NCBI GenBank assembly: GCA_050290225.1
Contig: JBNKHG010000006.1
Coordinates: forward strand, 1 to 53,109
Reading direction: 5' to 3'
Source: JBNKHG01 sp050290225
GTDB taxonomy: Bacteria; Pseudomonadota; Gammaproteobacteria; Pseudomonadales; Cellvibrionaceae
DNA: 53,109 nucleotides
This document shows, piece by piece, positions 27,813-35,457 of the stretch. Every line of letters starts with the position of its first letter. Positions within the stretch are counted from its first letter, which is position 1. The position numbers and the translations under genes are program-made. Under the pieces are notes generated by a model. That model ran no database searches and was not told the origin of the DNA. It saw only the letters and a program-made list of their open reading frames with translations.

Positions 27813-29327
27813 GCATTTACCGTACTCACATCCCTCCGGAAACTGCCATTCGCTATTAACGCAAAATTTGCAGTTACCCTCTGTTCGAATCAGATGCCGG
27901 CGGTCGGGATCATATCCCAGGTTGCCGTGGTTGTATTCGTCCTCCAAAGCTTGAGCCAGCAACTCATAGGGGTCATAGAAATGCGCCATCAACAGGCGCC
28001 AGGCGGCCACTCCAACTTTTTCCTTAATGTCGTCTTCAGGACCTGACAGTTTAATCGGCACATAACCGTTCCAGGTTGTGTCGTAAACCCGATTCTCTTC
28101 TGAAAGGGTTTTGGCATTCGCCGGATACTCCTTTTGGAAAGCCTGCCAGGCGGCCTCCGAAAAGCGTGATTGGGTGCGGAAATTCTCTCCATAGGAGAAA
28201 TGCGGGGTCGCCAATATGCGTGCCCTGAGAGATTGGCCGTCCTTTTCGTAGGTCATGTAACAGCGGCGTTGACTGGTTTCTTCCAGTAGGTCGTAGATAT
28301 CCCGGTCGCGATAGTCGAGGCCAAAATCACCGCCGGCTTCAATGAAGCTCTCGGCGAACATTGAAAGGGAGCTTGTGCTGACCAACACCACTACGCCGGG
28401 ATTGCTCTGGAGTAGCTGACGCATGGCAAAATCATGCTTGTTGACGCAATTTGCCTGGATGGCTTTACGGGGAATGTCGTAGGCGCTGCTCCAGCCAGGG
28501 GATGCGCAGGCCACCATATCCTGCATGCAGACATCCTCGCCCATGGCCAGGGGGGCGTCTGCCAGAGGACCTCCGATGCGTGCTTTAAATTTCTCGAGCA
28601 CCGGTATAAAACGCTGGTAGTAACCCGTGCCATTCGCATTGATCTGCACAGGTTGACCTTGCGGGGGCGCCAGCTTTCCGGCGAACGGAATCCCTTCCTT
28701 AATGGTGGGGTCGGTGTTTGGGATATCATCAGGCCTGGTGCTGTTAACCAGCACCACGGCTCGTGCTTCCGGTGTCCACGCCATTTCGTGGGTAACAGGT
28801 TTTTCTCGATCCCGATACTTGACCGTCAACTGTAACCAGCGGTGATCGCTGCCGCGTTCGACGTGAATCAGCCAGCCGTCCGATTCACCAATCAACTCAG
28901 TCTCCGGTATCAGGTGTGTTTGAATGTCCTCCAGGTCCAGACTTTCCTGGTAGACGCTGGCGTGACGGTAGTAATAGGCGTAGTTGGCGTCCTGTTCAAA
29001 CCAGGGGTAGGCCCAGGTTGCACCTTGTTGGCTGGGAAAATAGGCCGTTAAATTGGGGTTGATGCCTATGGTCATGATCGGTGCTTTGCGACAACCGCGT
29101 AGCACCGCCGGTTCGACCAGCTTTTGTCCCACGCCTTCCGCAGTCGTCCAGCGAATCGGAAGGGTATCTTCGGTTTGTGGGGGATGATCCAGGATGGCCT
29201 TGGGGCAGGTTTTTTTCCAATCGAAAGCCGGGTAGGGCCCGTAGGGCGGTATCCCGCCCCAGAACCAGGCACAGGTATCACAGTTTTTAACCTCGTGAAC
29301 CAGTTTGATTTCTTCGAGGGTCGACAT
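27810..29327 (-). CDS. Fe-S protein resembling the uracil-DNA glycosylase superfamily
   Basis: This 505-residue protein is not a family I can name, but the motif order resembles UDG-fold enzymes. C16/C19 (CDTC) come first, then a strand plus loop IMTIGINPNLT (GINPN at 88-92, like the GINPG of TDG/MUG), then IPFAGKL near 213. C274 lies in MVACASPGW and C294 in QANC, the latter followed by a strand VVVLVS. ATPHFSYG (H376) comes in the place of the UDG HPS motif. C16, C19, C274 and C294 are spaced like the 4Fe-4S ligands of family 4 UDGs. An additional four-Cys tail (C486, C489, C500, C505) may bind zinc. It is nearly twice the usual UDG length. It is the last gene of the operon LysR - GDPD-like - this gene, with a 27-bp spacing. 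Base excision activity is unproven. Confidence 0.6.
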   Translation of the reverse strand: MSTLEEIKLVHEVKNCDTCAWFWGGIPPYGPYPAFDWKKTCPKAILDHPPQTEDTLPIRWTTAEGVGQKLVEPAVLRGCRKAPIMTIGINPNLTAYFPSQQGATWAYPWFEQDANYAYYYRHASVYQESLDLEDIQTHLIPETELIGESDGWLIHVERGSDHRWLQLTVKYRDREKPVTHEMAWTPEARAVVLVNSTRPDDIPNTDPTIKEGIPFAGKLAPPQGQPVQINANGTGYYQRFIPVLEKFKARIGGPLADAPLAMGEDVCMQDMVACASPGWSSAYDIPRKAIQANCVNKHDFAMRQLLQSNPGVVVLVSTSSLSMFAESFIEAGGDFGLDYRDRDIYDLLEETSQRRCYMTYEKDGQSLRARILATPHFSYGENFRTQSRFSEAAWQAFQKEYPANAKTLSEENRVYDTTWNGYVPIKLSGPEDDIKEKVGVAAWRLLMAHFYDPYELLAQALEDEYNHGNLGYDPDRRHLIRTEGNCKFCVNSEWQFPEGCEYGKC

Positions 29328-29354
29328 AGGGCATTTCCTTATAGAATGTATCCG

Positions 29355-30911
29355 CTAGTACTGGCGCAGCACAAAGTTCCTGAATGTCACCTTGTTGTGA
29401 GGTGGCTCCGGATTCGATTTCTTCCAGTGCTTCGCCGCCAGGCGAATAAAAGCATCGTCGTGTATGTTCTGGACCAGTACACTGCCGGAGCAGACCCAGG
29501 CGGCATTAAACTTGTCCTTGTAGTAGGTATTGAACACCTGACCGTGGCGAACCAGGCGCAGAGTGCCGGTCGGTGAATCAGCTTTGCCATAACCGACATC
29601 GCGACCATATTTGTTGTACATATTGATCGATGAGGCTGTCCAGGGCTCAATCTTAATATCGTTACCGTCGTGGATCACATCGCCCACTTTGGTCAGGTTG
29701 TAGCCGTTGTTCCATCCGCAGCGGAAGCCGTCGTTTTCGTCCCGCTCGCTGGAGGCGTAGGGCGGTGCGCCATGGACATCAAAGGTCAGGTTGACGCTCC
29801 TTGAGTCCAGGTTGCCGTTGTCCATATGCAGGTAGCCCGGATCGATACTGATGGCGGCCATCTCGAAGGTGGTGCCCTGGTGGGGATGGGCGACCTCGAA
29901 ATCCACTTGGGCATCAAAATCGCCGTGGATTGGCAGCTTGGTGACAGCCGCGCCTCCTGAGTAGCTACCGCCTTGCCGGATCTGGATGGTAAAGCCGTCA
30001 TTCTGATAGATTTGGGTGTCTTGATTGGCATGGCTGTAACCGGCAGTCCATTGATCGCTGTTGAGATCAGTGCCGTCGAAACTGTCGGCCAGAACGGTTG
30101 CCGGGGGAGTCAAGGTTTCGATGGTCGGGAGTACTCCCGGTACAATCAGGCCTGTAATAGAACTTCGGGACTCCTCCAATTGCTGCAGGCGAAGATTGGT
30201 GGGTCGGAAGGTTTTCTGGGTGGATAGCAACCAGCGAAGGTCTGCGTTGTGAACCAGGTTAACCAGATCGGCCTGGTTGCTTGCCACGACGAAGTCTTCG
30301 GCATAGGCGTACAGACACTGGGGCTCCATTGTAATAGCCTTGTCCAGCGACGCCATATTTAACGGCTGTTGTGTCACATCCAGAGCTATTGGAGCCCGGG
30401 GCTCTGACGCCCGAATCATGGGAACGGTAGCCGGGGTGGCAATCAGCATGACGCGTCGCGACAAACCAAAGGATCGCAACAGCGCGAGCAGGTTGTTGAT
30501 TAGGTGCTCGTCCGCCTCGCTGGGCAGCCTCAAGTATAGGGCAGTTCGACGGCCAAACTGCTGCAGGCAGTCGGCGATCGTCGGGTGAAAGATTTTACGG
30601 GTTTTGGCATCGATGTGCGCCCACGGGTTATCCTCGCCTTTGTCCCCGGTTGGTTGCCCTTCATCATCCAGTAGTGAGGAGCGCCAGCTCTTTCCGGCAT
30701 CCAGCGATTGTACCTGGGCCTGCGTCAGTTCGGGGATGGCCACCGGAGTGCATACCAGTTGCGCGTCTTTGGTGGCGAAGACATTCAGGCACAAGCCTTG
30801 GGCGCCGGCCCCTAACGCTGACCACAGGCTTTCTTTGGTGCAGGCGGGCGTGCTCCAGGCGTCGCCGTTATCGGCAATGACCGGGAAGGGGAGGTTGGAA
30901 AAAGTATTCAT
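29355..30911 (-). CDS. GDPD-like (catalytically dead) plus concanavalin-like domain protein
   Basis: The N-terminal half (about 8-260) follows the sequence pattern of glycerophosphodiester phosphodiesterase barrels, but every catalytic signature is replaced. HRG is DNG, PENT is PACT, ExD is CLN and HD is lost. The C-terminal half (about 265-518), starting LADSFDGTDLNSDQW, resembles a concanavalin-A/DUF1349-like jelly roll that often binds sugar. No signal peptide is visible. The ATG at 30911 has AGGA upstream and is preferred over a TTG two codons earlier. It lies 27 bp after the LysR gene and 27 bp before the Fe-S protein gene, so all three are probably one transcript. A binding or scaffold role is more likely than hydrolysis. 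Confidence 0.65.
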   Translation of the reverse strand: MNTFSNLPFPVIADNGDAWSTPACTKESLWSALGAGAQGLCLNVFATKDAQLVCTPVAIPELTQAQVQSLDAGKSWRSSLLDDEGQPTGDKGEDNPWAHIDAKTRKIFHPTIADCLQQFGRRTALYLRLPSEADEHLINNLLALLRSFGLSRRVMLIATPATVPMIRASEPRAPIALDVTQQPLNMASLDKAITMEPQCLYAYAEDFVVASNQADLVNLVHNADLRWLLSTQKTFRPTNLRLQQLEESRSSITGLIVPGVLPTIETLTPPATVLADSFDGTDLNSDQWTAGYSHANQDTQIYQNDGFTIQIRQGGSYSGGAAVTKLPIHGDFDAQVDFEVAHPHQGTTFEMAAISIDPGYLHMDNGNLDSRSVNLTFDVHGAPPYASSERDENDGFRCGWNNGYNLTKVGDVIHDGNDIKIEPWTASSINMYNKYGRDVGYGKADSPTGTLRLVRHGQVFNTYYKDKFNAAWVCSGSVLVQNIHDDAFIRLAAKHWKKSNPEPPHNKVTFRNFVLRQY

Positions 30912-30938
30912 GGGCAACGTCCTGGTTGACTAATTGGG

Positions 30939-31889
30939 TTATGTAACGGGTTGTTCTTGTTGGTATTCCGGGTGCATGTTCAGGAACCACTGAATCACGG
31001 TTTCCACACGCTTGGGTACTGTCTCGGTTTTAAGGGTGACGATATAGATGGCGTTAAGTAGCGGCTCCAGCCCCACTCGCTGGTATTCAAAAAGCTCGCC
31101 GGATTCGATATAGGCCTGCACACAGTGACGGGGAAATACCGACAGCCCCAGGCCGCCGCGCACCATCAGGATCGCGCCTTCGATGGTGTTGATTTCACCG
31201 GCGTGATGCAGTGAGCGGTCAGTGATGTTATGGCGGTGGGGAAAGCAGTGACGTAACCAGAAATTGACGTAGGTATTCATGCCCGGGTAGGAGATATATT
31301 TTTGATCGAGCAGGTTGTCTTCACAAAGACTGTCGATTTGGGATTTATTCGCGGAGACCGCAATATACTCCTCCTCACAGAAAGGGCGATATCTGAGGTA
31401 AGGGCTCTCAATTCTCTCTGTGACAAACCCAAAGTCATACCGGGTGCTGACGACAGCGTCGAAGACGTCTTCGTTTGGGGTCAGTTCAACCTTGAGTTCC
31501 AACTCGGGGAAGTCCAGTCGGCGCTCCAGGAGCATCGGGAAGTGCGGTGACAGGATACAGCTCGGCGGCATCGCGTAGCGCACAAGCCCCTCAATCGCCT
31601 CCTGATCCTTGTTGATCTCGCCAAACAGGTCGGACACATTGTCCATCAGGTTTTGTACAAAGCGAAGAACATGTTCGCCCGCCTCTGTCAGCAGGGCTTG
31701 CTTGCCAGTGCGTACAAACAGCGGATGGCCTATCTGGTCCTCGAGTTTGGCAACATGTTGGGAGACAACGCTCTGGGTCATGGCTGCCTTATCAGCTGCC
31801 AGGGTGAAGTTTTTGTATTCTGCGACGGCCAGAAAGGCTTTGAAACACTTGATATCCAGGCGAAGCAAGTTGGCTTGTGCGAGATTCAT
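30939..31889 (-). CDS. LysR-family regulator, copy 2
   Basis: This 316-residue LysR protein has the HTH at about 12-72 (FKAFLAVAEYKNFTLAADKA, TQSVVSQHVAKLEDQIGHPL) and a substrate-binding domain. It is a paralogue of the regulator at 26524, matching it through most of its length (for example GLVRYAMPPSCILSPHFPML). It heads a leftward operon with the GDPD-like and Fe-S protein genes. In the same orientation it follows the small protein gene at 32101. The spacer between them has copies of the CAGGGACGTGGCA-type motif, so control of the operon by this or the sister LysR is likely. Confidence 0.92.
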   Translation of the reverse strand: MNLAQANLLRLDIKCFKAFLAVAEYKNFTLAADKAAMTQSVVSQHVAKLEDQIGHPLFVRTGKQALLTEAGEHVLRFVQNLMDNVSDLFGEINKDQEAIEGLVRYAMPPSCILSPHFPMLLERRLDFPELELKVELTPNEDVFDAVVSTRYDFGFVTERIESPYLRYRPFCEEEYIAVSANKSQIDSLCEDNLLDQKYISYPGMNTYVNFWLRHCFPHRHNITDRSLHHAGEINTIEGAILMVRGGLGLSVFPRHCVQAYIESGELFEYQRVGLEPLLNAIYIVTLKTETVPKRVETVIQWFLNMHPEYQQEQPVT

Positions 31890-31926
31890 GGTGGCGAGAC
31901 GCTCCTAATGACATTTCTTCTTGTCG

Positions 31927-32032
31927 TGCCACGTCCCTTACCTGTCCAGGCCATCAACCCCTCCCCGAACGCCCAATGTCCCTATCTTGTGACACCTCGT
32001 GCGCCACATTATACATAAGGGCCACGTCCCTG
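31927..32032 (-). promoter_or_regulatory. Motif CAGGGACGTGGCA-type sites upstream of LysR copy 2
   Basis: Written in the direction of the LysR gene, CAGGGACGTGGCC lies at 32020-32032 and AAGGGACGTGGCA at 31927-31939. They match CAGGGATGTGGCA of module 1 in orientation and in location between the small gene and the LysR gene. The first copy is also part of a larger palindromic stretch, GGCCACGTCCCTGTGGCC. Confidence 0.6.
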
Positions 32033-32100
32033 TGGCCAGGTGGTCCGTTCCTCCGGCGTTTTTCCCTCCTGGAACCGGTTCCTAGTGTGTAAACTGGCGC

Positions 32101-32424
32101 TTAGAACGCTGTCAGACTGGGGGGTAGCAGATCGCCTATCTCCAAACCGCAGCAGCTGTTGAGTTGCTTTGAGAAATCACAATTAATGCCGTGAACCTTT
32201 TGCTCCTGGCGAATTATTGTGCCGTTCACCTCCGCTGTAACGCTGACACCGTCCAGAAAACCATGCTGCAGATCACCGATTTCCACATCTTGAGCCTCGC
32301 CTGCCTTAATGCTCAGCCGACGGGTGCCAAAACTGCCGTGTTTTTGAGCGCTGCCGATAAAAAGTTCCACTTCCACATCCACGCAGGTGCTATTGACAAT
32401 GGATTTATAAATGCCCGTAATCAT
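32101..32424 (-). CDS. Small beta-rich protein, paralogue of the one at 26009
   Basis: The start used is the ATG with AGGAG 8-10 bases upstream, giving 107 residues, close to the 110 of its paralogue; a TTG 30 codons earlier has no ribosome site. Shared elements with the other copy are VELFIGS, GTRRLSI, GEAQDVEIGDLQHGFLDGV and a terminal CDFSKQLN. It has three cysteines (one near 12, two near 93) that the other lacks. No signal peptide or known motif is visible and the function is unknown. It is divergent from the gene at 32635 and precedes LysR copy 2. Confidence 0.7.
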   Translation of the reverse strand: MITGIYKSIVNSTCVDVEVELFIGSAQKHGSFGTRRLSIKAGEAQDVEIGDLQHGFLDGVSVTAEVNGTIIRQEQKVHGINCDFSKQLNSCCGLEIGDLLPPSLTAF

Positions 32425-32634
32425 CGAGGGGCTCCTTCCAAGATTGAGTGCGGTGTCGTTGATTGCACTGCCATAGTAAAAAGCCTTTTGGTGTGTCGCA
32501 ATTTTGTTTTCCAATACCCACTATCGGATTTTCTAATTGCGCTCTCAAAAACTTTGATGGATAGTTCTCCAGCGGACAAATGGCCTGACTTAAAGTCTAT
32601 TTTTGTATAGAAAACAATCAAAAGGGTGCAAATA

Positions 32635-33438
32635 ATGGCGGTATCAGGCGATATTTTAGGCAGTGAGGGCACTGAGCATGTCTGCCATCCCTCCGGGATT
32701 CGGGTGTGGCAGGGGTGGCGCACTGAGCGCTATCGAAACAGGATCAAAGAATTTCAGCAAAAACTCGGCAGCATTTTCATGCCGGTTACCATTCAGCTGA
32801 TGGAGCCCTTGGGATTGGCAGCCTATCTGCCTGCCATCCCGACAGCGCATGATAATGTCGTGCCGGATGAAATCGCTCTGGTGGCTTACCCCTCGCAAGC
32901 GGCTTACGAACGAGCGGATCGAGAGGTAGCAGTGGGGCGTGCCTACGGCGCCCTCCATTCCACCGTCTTTAATTTTGATAGTCAATCTGATATTCCCTGT
33001 AGCCGCTCTGCCTTTCCAGTGGCCTGGAATGGGGACTACCAAGTGAACACTCCCTATTATCTGCTTGAGCGTTCGGCCAACTGGCGTTCGGGGACTACCC
33101 GGTTGTATATGGCAAGACGTCGCGAGGCGTGGGACGAAAGTGAGTTCCGTGATCGGCTGGTGACGGCCGTGGCGGACTGGTTGCCGAGGCGTCCGGAATC
33201 CATCGATGGCGGCATACTGGTGGTGGAAAAAGATTACCTGATCTATTGGGAGCACCATAAGGGGCAATCTGAACACCCGGGTTTGATACCTGCACTCGCG
33301 GATATTTTGGGAGAGCCCTTGATGCACAGAAGCTGTGAGCCGGTGCAAGTCGAGCCAATTTTTGCCGCTGGAGAAGGCCTTCCGATTTCGGGGGGGGAAT
33401 TTTTTAATCTCAGATCAGGATGCTCTGATATCACCTGA
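32635..33438 (+). CDS. Protein of unknown function
   Basis: I do not recognise this 267-residue protein. It starts at an ATG with AAAAGGG upstream. The N-terminal part contains a region (about 60-110, PDEIALVAYPSQAAYERADR) reminiscent of small alpha/beta barrel folds, but without a diagnostic motif. No signal peptide or membrane segment is visible. It lies 35 bp before the endonuclease gene in the same direction and is divergent from small protein copy 2, so it is probably co-expressed with the nuclease. It could be a partner or inhibitor of the nuclease; this is a guess from position only. Confidence 0.7.
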   Translation: MAVSGDILGSEGTEHVCHPSGIRVWQGWRTERYRNRIKEFQQKLGSIFMPVTIQLMEPLGLAAYLPAIPTAHDNVVPDEIALVAYPSQAAYERADREVAVGRAYGALHSTVFNFDSQSDIPCSRSAFPVAWNGDYQVNTPYYLLERSANWRSGTTRLYMARRREAWDESEFRDRLVTAVADWLPRRPESIDGGILVVEKDYLIYWEHHKGQSEHPGLIPALADILGEPLMHRSCEPVQVEPIFAAGEGLPISGGEFFNLRSGCSDIT

Positions 33439-33473
33439 TCAGTCTTCATGTTCAATTAAATGGAAGGACAATA

Positions 33474-34202
33474 ATGGAAAATCTCTTCGGAGGCAGACGG
33501 GAAACGCGCTACGGTATGCCCGCCGCCGATCAAATTCTGGTTAACCGTCACTATATGGTGGGGTATTCCTACTATTTCCGGCAAGCAAAGTGGGCGTTGG
33601 AGATCGTCGATCCCGAAAAGGCCAGCCTGGATCGGGCTGACAATTTTCGTCCGGATTATCGAGTTCCCGAGCTGTTTCGCGCGGACCTGGTGGACTATGA
33701 AGGTTCCGGCTACGACCGTGGCCACCTGGTGGCCAGCGCGGACCAGCGCGAGACCGAGCTGCTGAACAGCGAGACCTTCCTGCTCTCCAACATGTGTCCC
33801 CAGGCCCCGCAGTTCAATCGCAACATCTGGAAAAAACTCGAGATGGCGGTTCGGGAACTCAATGAACAGCCCGATATTTTCGAGACCTATGTCTGCAGCG
33901 GTCCTATTTTTGACTTTGATCTGGAGGTGCAGAGTATCGGCCCCCAGGGTGGTGAAGGCGTGAGCCTGCCCATCCCCAACGCGTTTTTTAAATCCATACT
34001 GACGGAAAACAGCAATGGCTCGCTGAAGATGTGGTCTTTTATATTGCCCAACGAAAACTCCAATAACCCGCTCAGTGATTTTCTGGTGCCCACCACGACC
34101 GTCGAGCAGTGCTCAGGGGTTTTGCTGTGGGCGGGGTTGGTGGGCCATAAAATCGACAAAGAGAAATCTGAAGTGCGCCATATGTGGAATACGTCGCGAT
34201 AG
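33474..34202 (+). CDS. DNA/RNA non-specific endonuclease (NUC1 family)
   Basis: The 242-residue protein has the signature of the beta-beta-alpha-metal nuclease family: YDRGHLVASADQ (about 76-87, with the general-base His) and NMCPQAPQFNRNIWKKLE (about 102-119), which supplies the Asn and Glu for the metal site. Family members such as Serratia nuclease cut DNA and RNA without sequence preference. Most are secreted, but this one lacks a signal peptide, so it would act in the cytoplasm or be delivered by a secretion system. The ribosome site is GGAAGG. It pairs with the upstream gene of unknown function. Confidence 0.92.
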   Translation: MENLFGGRRETRYGMPAADQILVNRHYMVGYSYYFRQAKWALEIVDPEKASLDRADNFRPDYRVPELFRADLVDYEGSGYDRGHLVASADQRETELLNSETFLLSNMCPQAPQFNRNIWKKLEMAVRELNEQPDIFETYVCSGPIFDFDLEVQSIGPQGGEGVSLPIPNAFFKSILTENSNGSLKMWSFILPNENSNNPLSDFLVPTTTVEQCSGVLLWAGLVGHKIDKEKSEVRHMWNTSR

Positions 34203-34302
34203 TGACGTTTGCTGTATTTCAATTGGCTCTCCAGTGATTGTTTGCCACATTCGGGCAAAGTGCTGAGAGCCTAATTCTGCCCCTCCCCCCCCGAAGGTTG
34301 AG

Positions 34303-34327
34303 GACAGCAGCTAAAGTCGCTGCTGTC
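34303..34327. terminator. Hairpin between convergent genes
   Basis: GACAGCAGC and GCTGCTGTC form a perfect 9-bp stem with a 7-base loop between the endonuclease gene and the convergent GntR gene. No U-run follows on either strand, so intrinsic termination is only possible. Confidence 0.45.
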
Positions 34328-34343
34328 TGAGGTTCATTGGATA

Positions 34344-35105
34344 TTATACCTTTAATTCTTTCGACCACATTTCCGCGCGGACCAGCCTCTGTTCCTCTCG
34401 CTCAATGTCTTGAAGGCTGTCTCTGACTTCCCGGATATGCAGGCTGGCAGCCTCTCGGGCCTTCTCTGGCGCTCTGTCCATGATTGCCTGATAAATCTGT
34501 CGATGGTGTTGAAAGATTTTGTTTTTTTGCTGGGGTCGGTGATAAAGGTTGTTGACCGACGCCAGTACCGAATGGAGCATCAATTGCGACAGGCTTTGCA
34601 GCGTGTGTACCAGTACCGGATTGTGGGAAGCTTCTGAAATCACCCGGTGAAAATCGTGGTCCCTCTTGGCATCCACTTGGGGCTCTTCGCTGTTGGGGGT
34701 CGGGTCTGCCATTGCGTTAAAAGCCTTGGTGATACGATAGCGGTCTTCGTCAGTGGCCCGCGAAGCGGCAAAGTAGGCTGCCTGGCTTTCGAGAAGCTCC
34801 CTGACTTCCAGCAGATCGTAGAGGGTGCGGGCATGGTCTTTAAACAGGTGCATGAGGGCGTTTCTATCCGGGCCGCCCGGCACCATGCCCACCACAAATG
34901 AACCCTGGCCGTGGTGGGTTTCGATAATGCCACGTCCACGCAATTCCTTCAGGGCTTCCCGGATCAAGGGGCGCGACAGTTTGAGCCGCTCCGCCAGTTG
35001 GCGTTCCGAGGGCATCTTTTGTCCCGGCTGCAAGGTGCCGTCGAGAATCAAGTCTTCAAGGCGGCGTGCGACCTCCTGATAGGCCGGTAGATTTTGCTTC
35101 TTCAA
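34344..35105 (-). CDS. glcC: GntR/FadR-type regulator, GlcC-like
   Basis: This 253-residue protein has a GntR winged HTH (about 8-75, GQKMPSERQLAERLKLSRPL) and an FCD effector domain with the metal/ligand histidines spread over 100-220. It is divergent from glcDEF, the arrangement of glcC in other proteobacteria, where glycolate induces the operon. The start is a TTG; no in-frame ATG exists just upstream. One TNGTNNNACNA operator lies immediately before the start and another 100 bp away, which fits control of both directions. LldR-type lactate control is the alternative. Confidence 0.85.
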   Translation of the reverse strand: MKKQNLPAYQEVARRLEDLILDGTLQPGQKMPSERQLAERLKLSRPLIREALKELRGRGIIETHHGQGSFVVGMVPGGPDRNALMHLFKDHARTLYDLLEVRELLESQAAYFAASRATDEDRYRITKAFNAMADPTPNSEEPQVDAKRDHDFHRVISEASHNPVLVHTLQSLSQLMLHSVLASVNNLYHRPQQKNKIFQHHRQIYQAIMDRAPEKAREAASLHIREVRDSLQDIEREEQRLVRAEMWSKELKV

Positions 35106-35106
35106 C

Positions 35107-35215
35107 TGGTAATACCACGTGGGAGAGTCCAGGGAATACTGATTGAAGTAGGCTATTATTAAGAGGATAAAAAGCCCAAATAATCAAAATTGTGTTTATA
35201 AAACTGGTCATACCA
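35107..35215. promoter_or_regulatory. Two FCD-type GntR operators
   Basis: TGGTAATACCA (35107-35117) and TGGTCATACCA (35205-35215) both match the TNGTNNNACNA consensus of FadR-subfamily GntR regulators. They lie in the 352-bp gap between glcC and glcD. The second is embedded in a longer inverted repeat (ACTGGT ... ACCAGT to about 35230). The rest of the gap holds an 11-bp tandem repeat GTTGGTTATGA at 35321-35342 and no other gene. Confidence 0.65.
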
Positions 35216-35457
35216 CTGGAAAAACCAGTTGATAATAGCACTTGTCCGGCTAGGATAGAACACTCTGGCGACATCGGTCATCGTCCGGGTTTGCAATGTT
35301 GTTTGAAACCGTGCTGATCGGTTGGTTATGAGTTGGTTATGAACAGCATGGTGAGTCGTTGATACACGGTTTGTGCGGTAACCATCGCTTTTTCACAGGT
35401 CGATAGCGAATACCCAATGAATACAGCTGAATGAATACAACCCGGTGATTACATCCA

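Noticed and set aside
32656..33348. Minus-strand frame of 230 codons opposite the unknown protein gene at 32635
   Set aside because: The plus-strand gene has a ribosome site, operon position and plausible composition; the minus frame has none of these.
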